From NCBI GenBank assembly GCA_011042635.1, contig DQWH01000119.1, positions 1 through 35,764 on the forward strand: a stretch of DNA of 35,764 nt, read 5' to 3'. The notes beneath the pieces were generated by a model, which saw only the letters and a list, made by a program, of their open reading frames with translations, made no database searches and had not been told where the DNA came from. Positions 23,855 through 32,316 of the stretch are shown here, one piece after another. The position numbers and the translations under genes are program-made. How positions within the stretch are numbered: the stretch's first letter is position 1; the number at the start of each line of letters is the position of its first letter. Source of the stretch: Bacteroidota bacterium (GTDB lineage Bacteria > Bacteroidota > Bacteroidia > Bacteroidales > VadinHA17).

Positions 23855-24973
23855 ATGAAATACATGATCATAGCCGGAGAGGCCTCAGGAGACCTTCATG
23901 GTTCCCATCTGGTGAAAGAATTGAAGAAACTGGATCCGGAAGGGATATTCCGCGGATGGGGAGGGAATCTTATGCAGCAGGCCGGCGTGGAACTAATGGC
24001 CCACTATAGGGACATGGCTTTTATGGGATTCATTGAGGTACTGTTCCATCTGGGTAAGATCCGCAATTTGTTCAGAACCGCACGGAAGGAACTTGTGCTT
24101 TTCCGCCCTGATGTGCTGATCCTGATCGATTACCCCGGTTTTAACCTGCGGATGGCACGTTATGCAAAAGAACAAGGTATACGTGTGTGTTACTATATCT
24201 CGCCCAAGGTGTGGGCATGGAAGAGTTCCCGGGTAAAAAAGATCAAAAAATACGTTGACCAGATGTTCGTGATCTTTCCTTTTGAAGAGGAGTATTACAA
24301 AAGGCACGGATATCAGGTTTATTTTGAAGGGAATCCTCTGATCGACAGTATCAGCCGCTTTGAGGGGAATATGGTGTCGCGCGAGGAATTTATGAAACGG
24401 AACGGTCTGGATAACAGGCCCCTGATTGGCATTATTCCCGGCAGCAGGATTCAGGAAGTCAAAAGAAACCTGCCTGTAATGCTGAAGATGACCGAGCATT
24501 ATCCCGAATTTCAGTTCCTTGTGGCGGGTTTCCCGACGCTTGACAGAGATATGTATGCAAACATGATCTGCAACAGAAAAGTACATCTGCTGTTCGATCA
24601 AACCCGTGAGATCATGAAATTTGCCAAGGCTGCCATTGTAACTTCGGGTACTGCAACCCTGGAAACCGCCCTGCTGAAGACTCCCCAGGTGGTTTGCTAC
24701 CGTGCCCATCCGCTTTCGTATCTCATGGCCAGGATGCTGGTGAAAATAAAGCATATTTCACTGGTGAACCTCATTATGCAGCGAACGGTGGTGACCGAAC
24801 TGATTCAGGGCGATCTGAATCCGGAAAGGCTGAAGCAGGAAATGGACCTTCTGCTGTATGATGCTGCGACCATCCGCCGGATTCTCGATGACTATGAAAC
24901 ACTGGCTTCCATGCTGGGAGAACCGGGAGTATCAAAAAGAATTGCCAGCCGGATCATATCCCACGGAACATGA
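23855..24973 (+). CDS. lpxB: Lipid-A-disaccharide synthase
   Basis: 372 residues from ATG 23855, where MKYMIIAGEASGDLHG is the canonical start; an upstream in-frame start at 23834 overlaps the previous gene. It joins UDP-diacylglucosamine and lipid X to form the lipid A disaccharide at the cytosolic face of the inner membrane. Family marks include AGEASGDLHG, YISPKVWAWKSSR and IIPGSRIQEVKRNLP, with TSGTATLETALL in the UDP-binding C-terminal domain. It shows the organism makes lipid A. It overlaps the next gene as ATGA (24970-24973). Confidence 0.95.
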   Translation: MKYMIIAGEASGDLHGSHLVKELKKLDPEGIFRGWGGNLMQQAGVELMAHYRDMAFMGFIEVLFHLGKIRNLFRTARKELVLFRPDVLILIDYPGFNLRMARYAKEQGIRVCYYISPKVWAWKSSRVKKIKKYVDQMFVIFPFEEEYYKRHGYQVYFEGNPLIDSISRFEGNMVSREEFMKRNGLDNRPLIGIIPGSRIQEVKRNLPVMLKMTEHYPEFQFLVAGFPTLDRDMYANMICNRKVHLLFDQTREIMKFAKAAIVTSGTATLETALLKTPQVVCYRAHPLSYLMARMLVKIKHISLVNLIMQRTVVTELIQGDLNPERLKQEMDLLLYDAATIRRILDDYETLASMLGEPGVSKRIASRIISHGT

Positions 24974-26133
24974 TCCAAGGCTCTTTCAGAAAATATCTGT
25001 TCCTGTTGCTGGCCATATCTTCCCTTTGGTCCGGCCTTTATGCCGATTCCTCCAGGGTTCATATCGGATTGTTTTATGAGTGGCTGGTTTTTTCGGCCGT
25101 GGTCACTCCTGAGCAGGGCGAATGGGTTATGGTGGCCGACAGTCTTACTTATCCTGCACAGGGAATGTTGTATGTCAGCCTGGTGGGTGATCGTGTGTTG
25201 TTCCGGGGAGAAAACGGCATGAGGCGGAGCTGTGAGAAACTTTTACTGAAACCCGCCGACAGTACGGGAGTGATTGCCATCAGGCCGTTGCACATTCCTG
25301 CCGGAAAGAGATTGTACCGGGGCATACTGAAGATCATTCCCGAACCCATAGGCCTGAAACTGATTCTGGAAACTTCCCTGGAGGAGTACCTGGCGGGTGT
25401 GGTGTATACGGAAGGAGGGGGAAGTGCCGGCATAGAATTTTACAAGGCCCAGGCTGTGCTCTGCCGCACCTATGCTTTCAGGCATTTCGGCAAACATGGC
25501 GCCGAAGGGTTCAACCTGTGCGACGGAGTTCACTGCCAGGCTTTCCTGGGTATGCCTCCCTCCGGACATCCGGTTTACCGGTCGGTAACCCAAACCCGGG
25601 GTCTGGTGGTCACTGACCGGAACGGAGAACTGATCACCGCTGCTTTTCACAGCAATTGCGGAGGGCAAACTGCCGACGGTCACAATGTGTGGATAGGGGA
25701 TATGCCTTACCTGCGCCCGGTTCAGGATACATTCTGCCTGCACGGCAGGAATGCGCGGTGGACCAGGTCCGTTCCACTGAGTGACTGGAAGCACTATCTC
25801 AGGGAACAGGGGATACCGGAGGAAATGCTGCATTCGAATGCCGGCCTGGATTTTTTTCAACCTGAACGCACAGATTATTACCGGCTGGGGAATTATACCG
25901 TTCCGCTGGCGCGGATCAGGGAAGACTGGGGTTTGAAATCTGCCTTTTTTGATATTGGCATAGGGCAGGACCGGGTGATCCTGAATGGAAGGGGGTACGG
26001 CCATGGAGCAGGAATGTGTCAGGAGGGGGCAATGAAAATGGCAGAACTCGGGTATAATTTTTATGATATTATCCGTTACTATTTCCACGGAGTGACGATT
26101 CAGAAGTTTCCGGGAAAAGAAGAAGTCCCGTAA
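24970..26133 (+). CDS. SpoIID/LytB-domain secreted protein, probable peptidoglycan lytic enzyme
   Basis: 387 residues with an N-terminal signal (YLFLLLAISSLWSGLYA). The SpoIID domain covers about 125-380: TSLEEYLAGVVYTEGG with E148 in the place of the catalytic glutamate of SpoIID lytic transglycosylase, KAQAVLCRTYA, and CDGVHCQ (184-190), the Cys-Cys pair that binds zinc in SpoIID. The end has GRGYGHGAGMCQEGA, also a family mark. Members cleave peptidoglycan glycan strands stripped of stem peptides; in non-sporulating Bacteroidota the role is wall remodelling, by inference. The start overlaps the lpxB stop by 4 bases, so translation is coupled. Confidence 0.86.
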   Translation: MIQGSFRKYLFLLLAISSLWSGLYADSSRVHIGLFYEWLVFSAVVTPEQGEWVMVADSLTYPAQGMLYVSLVGDRVLFRGENGMRRSCEKLLLKPADSTGVIAIRPLHIPAGKRLYRGILKIIPEPIGLKLILETSLEEYLAGVVYTEGGGSAGIEFYKAQAVLCRTYAFRHFGKHGAEGFNLCDGVHCQAFLGMPPSGHPVYRSVTQTRGLVVTDRNGELITAAFHSNCGGQTADGHNVWIGDMPYLRPVQDTFCLHGRNARWTRSVPLSDWKHYLREQGIPEEMLHSNAGLDFFQPERTDYYRLGNYTVPLARIREDWGLKSAFFDIGIGQDRVILNGRGYGHGAGMCQEGAMKMAELGYNFYDIIRYYFHGVTIQKFPGKEEVP

Positions 26134-26154
26134 CGCTGTACCCGTAATATTCAT

Positions 26155-26162
26155 TACCTTTG
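26155..26162 (+). promoter_or_regulatory. -7 promoter element for the gldFG operon
   Basis: TACCTTTG fully matches TAnnTTTG and ends 19 bases before the gldF ATG. A small inverted repeat, GTAAT (26144-26148) and ATTAC (26153-26157), overlaps its first bases and could serve as an operator. No -33 TTG is seen. Confidence 0.5.
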
Positions 26163-26181
26163 GACAACAAACCAAAAAAAT

Positions 26182-26913
26182 ATGTTGGCGCTGTTCAGGA
26201 AAGAAATAAGCGGTTTTTTCAGTTCGGTGACCGGGTACCTGGTGATTATTATATTTCTGATAGCCAATGGATTGTTTTTGTGGGTGTTTCCCGGACAACT
26301 GAACCTGATCGACAGCGGGTATGCTACCCTCGATACCTTTTTCCTCATGGCTCCCTGGATTTTTCTGTTTCTGGTCCCTGCCGTCACCATGCGCCTGTTT
26401 GCCGAGGAAAAACGGACAGGTACACTGGAATTGCTGTTGGTAAGGCCCATGACTCCCTTTCAGCTGATTCTGGCCAAATACCTGGCTGCCCTTACTCTGG
26501 TGCTATTTTCCCTGCTGCCTACCCTGGTGTATTTCCTTTCCGTTTATCTTTTGGCCGATCCTCCGGGCAATATGGATACCGGAGCCACCTGGGGGTCGTA
26601 TACCGGACTTTTCCTTCTGGCCAGCCTGTATGCAGCCATCGGATTGTTTTGTTCTTCACTTACTGAAAACCAGGTAATTGCATTTATCCTGGCAGCCGGT
26701 ATTTCGTTTTTCATGTATCAGGGTTTTAAGTCCATCGGGTTGCTTCCCTTCCTGGAAAGCATAGATCATTTTGTGATACGGATCGGCATAAGCGAGCATT
26801 ACCAGTCACTAAGCCGGGGGGTGATCGATTCGCGGGATATATTTTATTTTCTGGGCTGGAATATGGTTTTCCTGCTATTTACACGGACCGTACTCGAAAG
26901 CAGAACATGGTGA
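26182..26913 (+). CDS. gldF: ABC-2 type permease, GldF family
   Basis: 243 residues with about six hydrophobic helices. The start (LALFRKEISGFFSSVTGYLV) and the segment RLFAEEKRTGTLELLLVRPMT are typical of GldF/NosY-like ABC-2 permeases. In Flavobacterium johnsoniae GldF works with GldG and the ATPase GldA and is needed for gliding. Here gldG follows with a 7-base overlap, but no gldA lies in the window. Many non-gliding Bacteroidota also carry this pair, so motility cannot be inferred. Confidence 0.88.
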   Translation: MLALFRKEISGFFSSVTGYLVIIIFLIANGLFLWVFPGQLNLIDSGYATLDTFFLMAPWIFLFLVPAVTMRLFAEEKRTGTLELLLVRPMTPFQLILAKYLAALTLVLFSLLPTLVYFLSVYLLADPPGNMDTGATWGSYTGLFLLASLYAAIGLFCSSLTENQVIAFILAAGISFFMYQGFKSIGLLPFLESIDHFVIRIGISEHYQSLSRGVIDSRDIFYFLGWNMVFLLFTRTVLESRTW

Positions 26914-28643
26914 TAATGAAAAAGATGTGGAAAAACAACCAGGCAAGAAGAAGTGTGTCGCAATTGTTGATGGCCGTGGTGGCTATTTTATTGCTTGGAT
27001 ACCTTTCCTCGTTCGTATATTTTCGTCTTGATCTCACGGCCGATAAACGGTATACCCTTTCGGAACCTACCCGCAGCCTGCTGAAAGATCTTGACAAGCA
27101 GGTGTTTATTCGGGTATATCTGGAAGGGGATATGCCCATCGGACTGAAGAGGATGCGGCGGAGCATCAAGGAAATGCTGGATGAGATGAGGGTGGTGGCC
27201 GGCTCCCGTCTGGCATATGATTTTGTCAATCCCTCAGAAGAGAAAGATGCCCGGCTGCGCCAGGAGTTTCATAACAGTTTGATGGAAAAAGGATTGAAGC
27301 CGGTGGATGTGGTGGAAAGCAAGCAGGAGGGGGGCACCGACACCCGCAGGGTCTTTCCCGGGGTGATCATTCATTATGGAAGTAAAAACATAGCAGTGAA
27401 CCTGCTGTCGAATAATCCGGTCCTTTCTTCCGAAGAAAACCTGAACCAGTCGCTTCAGGCTCTGGAATACAAACTGATGCATGCCATATCTTCCCTTGTG
27501 GCAGATACCGTGAAAAAAGTTGCCTTTGTGGAAGGGCATGGTGAACTGGGTTACCTGGATGTGCTGGATATTACCGATGAACTGGCCCGGTATTATGAAG
27601 TATACCGTGGATTTATCGATACGCAGTCGCCCAACCTTGACGAGTACGCGGTGGTTATTGTTGCCCGGCCCACCGGAAAATTCACAGAAGAGGAGAAATT
27701 CATTCTCGACCAGTACATTATGAACGGGGGAAAGGTACTGTGGCTGATCGATGCGGTAACAGTGAACCGTGACAGCCTGTCCACCGGCGAAACCACCCTG
27801 GCTCTGGTGAATGAAACCAACCTGGAAGACATGTTGTTCAGGTATGGTGCACGGGTTAACCCGGTTTTGTTCAAGGATCTGCAATGTGCCCTGATTCCCG
27901 TCAACACGGCTCCCGCCGGAGAGCAGCCCCGGTTTGTGCCTGCACCCTGGCCGTATTATCCGCTGCTGGCTCCGAGGAAAGACCATCCGATAACCAGGAA
28001 CCTGAATTTCATTAAAGCCGAATATTCCGGTACCATCGATACGGTGGGCACATCACAGGCGGTAAGGAAAACCGTTCTTCTGGTTTCGTCCCGTTATGCC
28101 CGGCTGGTACGCGTTCCTTCGTTTATCAGTCTGCGGCAGATCGACGAAAAACCGGTGCAGGAAGAATACAACCAGTCTTTCCAGACGGTAAGCCTGTTGA
28201 TGGAAGGGAAATTCCAGTCGGTTTTTACCCACCGGATGACCGGGAAATATGCCCTGCCTCCGGGAAAAACATTCAGGGAACAGAGCCTGCCTACGGCCAT
28301 GATCGTGGTGGCCGACGGCGACCTGATCCGGAATGAGGTCAGAGGCCGGGGAAGTAATCCGCATCCCCTTCCCCTGGGGTATGACCGGTACATGCAGCAA
28401 ACTTTCGGGAATAAGGATTTTCTGATGAATGCGGTGAACTACCTGACCGACGATGCGGGCCTGATGCCGCTCAGGGTGAGGGAACTCAGGCTGTTGCTTC
28501 TTGACAGGGCCAGGATCATGGAATCGGGCACTTTCTGGAAAACATGTAACCTGGTGGCCCCTGTACTGCTGGTTGTTCTGTTCGGCGTGCTGGTGAACAT
28601 TATCAGGAAAAGAAAATACGGCAGGCCGGAAAAATTTGGGTGA
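26907..28643 (+). CDS. gldG: GldG family ABC-type accessory membrane protein
   Basis: 578 residues from ATG 26907, which overlaps the gldF stop; ATG 26916 (MKKMWKN) is an equally good start. One N-terminal helix (about 19-39, VAILLLGYLSSFVYF) is followed by a large periplasmic ABC_transp_aux/GldG region (SSFVYFRLDLTADKRYTLSE, KKVAFVEGHGE, NGGKVLWLIDAV), and a C-terminal helix (about 548-566) ends the protein. GldG is thought to work with GldF in an ABC complex; the transported or acted-on molecule is unknown. It is cotranscribed with gldF and the DUF4340 gene. Confidence 0.88.
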   Translation: MVIMKKMWKNNQARRSVSQLLMAVVAILLLGYLSSFVYFRLDLTADKRYTLSEPTRSLLKDLDKQVFIRVYLEGDMPIGLKRMRRSIKEMLDEMRVVAGSRLAYDFVNPSEEKDARLRQEFHNSLMEKGLKPVDVVESKQEGGTDTRRVFPGVIIHYGSKNIAVNLLSNNPVLSSEENLNQSLQALEYKLMHAISSLVADTVKKVAFVEGHGELGYLDVLDITDELARYYEVYRGFIDTQSPNLDEYAVVIVARPTGKFTEEEKFILDQYIMNGGKVLWLIDAVTVNRDSLSTGETTLALVNETNLEDMLFRYGARVNPVLFKDLQCALIPVNTAPAGEQPRFVPAPWPYYPLLAPRKDHPITRNLNFIKAEYSGTIDTVGTSQAVRKTVLLVSSRYARLVRVPSFISLRQIDEKPVQEEYNQSFQTVSLLMEGKFQSVFTHRMTGKYALPPGKTFREQSLPTAMIVVADGDLIRNEVRGRGSNPHPLPLGYDRYMQQTFGNKDFLMNAVNYLTDDAGLMPLRVRELRLLLLDRARIMESGTFWKTCNLVAPVLLVVLFGVLVNIIRKRKYGRPEKFG

Positions 28644-28648
28644 TTTCT

Positions 28649-29635
28649 ATGAAAAAGAAGAATGTTCCCGTTTTTTTCGTTTTTGCTGTTGCTGCGATAG
28701 CAATGTGGGTCTTCCTGTCCGATCCCTTTAGCACACTGAGCCGGGCCGACCGGAAAATTCCCCTGGAAGACCACGAATCGATCACTTGTATTGTGCTGAT
28801 CCGGGGGAATGATACTTTGATTCTTTCCTTTCGGGAGGAGGGGATATGGGCGGTAAATCAACGGTATGAAGCGGGTCTGGAAAGGGTAAAGAGGCTGCTG
28901 GGCTGGCTTCAGCGCCTGGATATCCAGGCGCCTGTTTCCCGGCCCGAGAATGAGTTGTCGGACAGCTTACCGTTTTATCCGTTCCGCCTGAAGTTATTCG
29001 AAGGGAAACGAAAAATACGTGATCTTTATATTCAAACGGGATCAGCAGATGAAACACGTTTCCTGGTAAAAGGGGCGGGTCGCAGGCAATGGTTCCTGGC
29101 CGAGAGTTACGGTATGGATGTCAAACCGGATGATCTGCTTACAACCTGTCCAATCTCATGGCGCAGCCATACGCTTTTCCGTCTGAACCCGGCCGATATT
29201 CGTTGTGTTGAGCTGACTTATCCCGCAGAGCCCGGTGCTTCCTTCCGGCTTGGCTACCATCCGGACGAAGGGTTTACCCTCCGTAACCACGCTGGCGAAC
29301 CGGTGAATGCATTTAATCGCAAGCGGGCTGGCAGGTACCTGTCGTATTTTATGAATATCCGGTTTGAATCGTTTCCGGACAGCGAGGAGAGGAGGGTGGC
29401 CGATTCCCTGAAAAATACCGGTACCCTGCCTGTATTCCGACTGTGTGTGGAAACCACTGACGGGACCAACCATAAAACAGAATATTATCCTGTTCCCAAA
29501 CAAACATCCAACGGCACCTATGTGCCCGATCCTTACCGTTTGTATGGATACTGGCCTGAGCATGATGAATATTTTCGGATCAGGTATCTGGATATCGATC
29601 CCGTTTTAAAAAGGATGAATTATTTTCTCGAATGA
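28649..29635 (+). CDS. DUF4340 domain protein
   Basis: 328 residues from ATG 28649; a GTG at 28640 overlapping the gldG stop also exists but MKKKN is a better start. One N-terminal helix (about 6-22) anchors a soluble, probably periplasmic part. The body (residues about 55-280; FREEGIWAVNQRYEA, KRLLGWLQRLDIQAPVS) fits DUF4340, a domain that often follows GldG-type ABC accessory genes. It starts 5 bases after gldG, so the three form an operon. Its role in the complex is unknown. Confidence 0.83.
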   Translation: MKKKNVPVFFVFAVAAIAMWVFLSDPFSTLSRADRKIPLEDHESITCIVLIRGNDTLILSFREEGIWAVNQRYEAGLERVKRLLGWLQRLDIQAPVSRPENELSDSLPFYPFRLKLFEGKRKIRDLYIQTGSADETRFLVKGAGRRQWFLAESYGMDVKPDDLLTTCPISWRSHTLFRLNPADIRCVELTYPAEPGASFRLGYHPDEGFTLRNHAGEPVNAFNRKRAGRYLSYFMNIRFESFPDSEERRVADSLKNTGTLPVFRLCVETTDGTNHKTEYYPVPKQTSNGTYVPDPYRLYGYWPEHDEYFRIRYLDIDPVLKRMNYFLE

Positions 29636-29652
29636 ATAGCGTTGGTCTATTG

Positions 29653-29687
29653 ACAAAATTTTTGTATTATTGATTTCCATAAATTTG
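29653..29687 (+). promoter_or_regulatory. dnaN promoter region with -7 element and palindrome
   Basis: TAAATTTG (29680-29687) fully matches the TAnnTTTG -7 consensus and ends 43 bases before the dnaN ATG. Upstream, ACAAAA (29653-29658) and TTTTGT (29660-29665) form a perfect palindrome around one T, in the region where a regulator could touch the polymerase. The nearest TTG (29662-29664) is only 15 bases from the -7 box. Confidence 0.45.
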
Positions 29688-29730
29688 TGTTCCGCTATAA
29701 TTTAAAATCTTCAAACAAAAATAATTGCAT

Positions 29731-30861
29731 ATGAAGTTCGTCGTTTCCAGTACAGATCTTTTGGGCCATTTGCAGGCCGTAAGCCGGGTGATCAGTTCCA
29801 AGAACACGCTACCCATTCTGGATAATTTCCTTTTCTCATTGCAGGATCATACCCTTGAGATCACTGCATCAGACCTGGAATCGACCCTGATTACCGTGAT
29901 GAACCTGGAGAATGCTACCGATACCGGATCTATCGCCATTCCCGCGAAGATACTGATCGATACCCTGAAAGAATTTCCGGAACAGCCGTTGACTTTTGAG
30001 ATCAATCTTTCAACTCTTTCGGTGGTGATCAGCTCCGAGAACGGAAAATTTACCATCGTGGGGCAGAAGGGATCGGATTTTCCCCAGATTCCGGTGATCA
30101 AAAAAGAACAGAAATCGGAGCTGACCATGTCATCCGACCTGCTTTTTTCGGGGATCGGTAAAACCATTTTTGCCACGGCCGACGATGAACTCAGGCCGGT
30201 GATGAACGGCATCCTCATTGAGATGACGCCCGAACATATCACCTTTGTGGCTTCCGATGCCCATAAGCTGGTAAGATACAGGCGAACCGACGGAAAAGCG
30301 GAAACAGGTTCGTCATTCATTCTTCCGAAAAAACCGGCTGCTTTGCTGAGGAATATTCTTCCCCGGCAGGAAGAGGACGTAAAGGTGGAATTCGACGAAA
30401 AGAATGCCTATTTCGGATTGAGTCACTACCGTCTCATCTGCCGGCTGGTGGAAGGGAACTATCCCAGTTATAATTCCGTTATTCCTACGAACAATCCCAA
30501 CAAGCTGATCGTCAACCGTCAGCAATTCTACAATACCCTGAAACGGGTTTCGGTATACTCCAACCAGGCCAGCAACCTGGTAAAACTGCAACTTACCGGG
30601 AACCAGATGACCATTTCTGCGCAGGATATTGATTTTTCCATTTCAGCCTATGAGCGCCTCCAATGTCAGTATGAAGGAGATGAGATGGAAATCGGTTTCA
30701 AATCGGTTTTCCTGATCGATATCCTTTCAAATCTTTCTTCAGAAGAAGTTTCCCTGGAACTTTCCGATCCCACCCGTGCGGGGATCATTGTGCCTGCACA
30801 GACAGAGGTGGAAGATGAAGATGTTCTGATGCTGCTTATGCCCATGATGATCAATAACTGA
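29731..30861 (+). CDS. dnaN: DNA polymerase III beta subunit (sliding clamp)
   Basis: 376 residues from ATG 29731 (MKFVVSSTDLLGHLQAVSRV); the frame's TTG at 29725 is not needed. The clamp ring holds DNA polymerase III on DNA. Three clamp domains are visible by the family segments SKNTLPILDNFLFSL, IPAKILIDTLKEFP, GKTIFATADDELRPVMNGIL, SDAHKLVRYRR and SVYSNQASNLVKL, and the protein ends VLMLLMPMMINN, the typical C-terminus that shapes the partner-binding pocket. dnaA is not adjacent; instead a DnaQ-like exonuclease gene follows after 41 bases. Confidence 0.95.
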   Translation: MKFVVSSTDLLGHLQAVSRVISSKNTLPILDNFLFSLQDHTLEITASDLESTLITVMNLENATDTGSIAIPAKILIDTLKEFPEQPLTFEINLSTLSVVISSENGKFTIVGQKGSDFPQIPVIKKEQKSELTMSSDLLFSGIGKTIFATADDELRPVMNGILIEMTPEHITFVASDAHKLVRYRRTDGKAETGSSFILPKKPAALLRNILPRQEEDVKVEFDEKNAYFGLSHYRLICRLVEGNYPSYNSVIPTNNPNKLIVNRQQFYNTLKRVSVYSNQASNLVKLQLTGNQMTISAQDIDFSISAYERLQCQYEGDEMEIGFKSVFLIDILSNLSSEEVSLELSDPTRAGIIVPAQTEVEDEDVLMLLMPMMINN

Positions 30862-30902
30862 CCGTTCGGAAGCCCGGTTTCCGGTCCCGTAAATACTATT
30901 TC

Positions 30903-31670
30903 ATGGAGCTTCAACTCAAAAAACCCATTGCTTTCATTGATCTTGAAACAACGGGAATCAACATTGCCACCGATAGAATTGTCGAGATTTCCATACTTCG
31001 CATCGATCCCGGAGGGAAAAAAGATTCGGTGACCCTCCGTGTGAATCCCGAAATGCCGATCCCTCCTGAATCAACGGCTGTGCACGGCATATCCGATGAC
31101 GATGTGGCAGATGCCCCCACCTTTGCCCAGGTTGCCCGCAATATTGCCCGCATGTTGGAAGGATGCGACCTGGCAGGATACAATGCCGGAAGGTTCGATA
31201 TTCCCCTGCTGGCTGAGGAATTTTTGAGAGTGAATGTGGATGTGGATCTGAAACGCTGCCGGATTGTGGATGTGCAGAATATTTTCCACAAAATGGAACA
31301 GCGTACCCTGAGTGCTGCCTATAAATTTTACTGCAATAAACTGCTTGAGGGAGCCCATACGGCAGAGGCCGATGTAAGGGCTACCCATGAAATTCTGGAA
31401 GCCCAGCTCGACAGGTACGGTGACCTGGAAAACGATGTGGAATTTCTTTCTTCCTTCTCGTTTCATAACCATCATGCCGATTTTGCCGGACGGATCATAT
31501 ACGACGAGAACGGAACGGAAATTTTTAATTTCGGGAAGCACAAAGGAAAACCGGTGGAAAAGGTACTGAAGGAAGAACCCAGTTACTACGCCTGGATGAT
31601 GAACGGCGAATTTCCCCTGTATACCAAAAAGGTGCTAACAGAGATTAAACTGCGAGCATTCCAGAAATAA
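30903..31670 (+). CDS. DnaQ-like 3'-5' exonuclease with C-terminal DUF3820-like part
   Basis: 255 residues. The DEDDh exonuclease residues are present: D13 and E15 in FIDLETTG, D99 in YNAGRFDIPLL, and H152 with D157 in HTAEADVRAT. A tail from about 203 (FNFGKHKGKPVEKVLKEEPSYYAWMM) matches the small DUF3820-like module often attached to Bacteroidota exonucleases. It would trim 3' ends of DNA or RNA; proofreading for the replicase is suggested by its position next to dnaN but not shown. It begins 41 bases after dnaN and 8 bases before the next gene. Confidence 0.9.
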   Translation: MELQLKKPIAFIDLETTGINIATDRIVEISILRIDPGGKKDSVTLRVNPEMPIPPESTAVHGISDDDVADAPTFAQVARNIARMLEGCDLAGYNAGRFDIPLLAEEFLRVNVDVDLKRCRIVDVQNIFHKMEQRTLSAAYKFYCNKLLEGAHTAEADVRATHEILEAQLDRYGDLENDVEFLSSFSFHNHHADFAGRIIYDENGTEIFNFGKHKGKPVEKVLKEEPSYYAWMMNGEFPLYTKKVLTEIKLRAFQK

Positions 31671-31678
31671 ACCCGCTC

Positions 31679-32287
31679 ATGAAAATTATCTGCATTGGGA
31701 GGAACTACGCCGATCATGCCCGCGAATTGAACCATCCGCTTCCCGAAAAACCCATTTTCTTCCTCAAACCCGATTCTGCTATTCTGATCCACAACAAGCC
31801 TTTCTACCTGCCTGATTTCATGGGAAGTATACATTATGAGGCCGAGCTGGTTGTAAGGATCAACCGGCTGGGGAAGAACATTGCTCCGAAATTTGCTCCC
31901 CGTTATTATGATGCCGTTACACTGGGTATCGATTTTACCGCCCGTGACCTGCAAAATGAATGCCGGGAAAAAGGTCTTCCCTGGGAAATCGCCAAAGCTT
32001 TCGACGGTTCGGCGGCGCTCGGTCCTTTCCGGGACATTCCTTCCCGGGGACTGCAAAACATTCTTTTCCGCCTGGATGTAAACGGAAGAACTGTTCAGGA
32101 AGGGAACACCGCCCACATGATTTTTCCGGTGAACGAACTCATAGCCTACGTGTCAAAGTTCATGACCCTCCGTACAGGCGATCTGTTTTTTACAGGGACC
32201 CCGGCGGGAGTAGGTCCTGTGAATAGGAACGACCGGCTGGAAGCTTATCTGGAAGGAGAAAAGCTGCTGGATTTTTTTATCAGGTAA
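31679..32287 (+). CDS. Fumarylacetoacetate hydrolase family protein
   Basis: 202 residues, the short single-domain form. It starts IICIGRNYADHARELNH, has metal-binding glutamates in IHYEAELVVRI (E54, E56), and contains TLGIDFTARDLQ and FFTGTPAGVGPV, all FAH-family marks. Members act on C-C or C=C bonds of 2-oxoacids, for example oxaloacetate decarboxylation, acylpyruvate hydrolysis or enol-keto tautomerisation. The precise substrate cannot be told. It lies 8 bases after the exonuclease gene, so they are probably cotranscribed despite unrelated roles. Confidence 0.9.
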   Translation: MKIICIGRNYADHARELNHPLPEKPIFFLKPDSAILIHNKPFYLPDFMGSIHYEAELVVRINRLGKNIAPKFAPRYYDAVTLGIDFTARDLQNECREKGLPWEIAKAFDGSAALGPFRDIPSRGLQNILFRLDVNGRTVQEGNTAHMIFPVNELIAYVSKFMTLRTGDLFFTGTPAGVGPVNRNDRLEAYLEGEKLLDFFIR

Positions 32288-32316
32288 ACGGCCCTGCATC
32301 CTGCGAAACGTTTACC
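32283..32316. terminator. Hairpin between convergent genes, possible two-way terminator
   Basis: GGTAAACG (32283-32290) pairs perfectly with CGTTTACC (32309-32316) around an 18-base loop. The arms include the stop codons of the FAH gene (32285-32287) and of the convergent HD-domain gene (32312-32314). There is no T-run. Confidence 0.4.

Noticed and set aside
23993-24754. 253-residue antisense open frame inside lpxB
   Set aside because: Fully within a strongly conserved gene on the opposite strand and without recognisable motifs.
25243-26298. 351-residue antisense open frame across the SpoIID-like gene and gldF start
   Set aside because: It covers two supported genes and a promoter, with a low-information composition; a shadow frame.
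28640-28648. GTG start for the DUF4340 gene
   Set aside because: An ATG nine bases later gives a better membrane-anchor start (MKKKN); the GTG lies over the gldG stop.
29725-29730. TTG start for dnaN
   Set aside because: The ATG at 29731 matches the conserved DnaN N-terminus directly.
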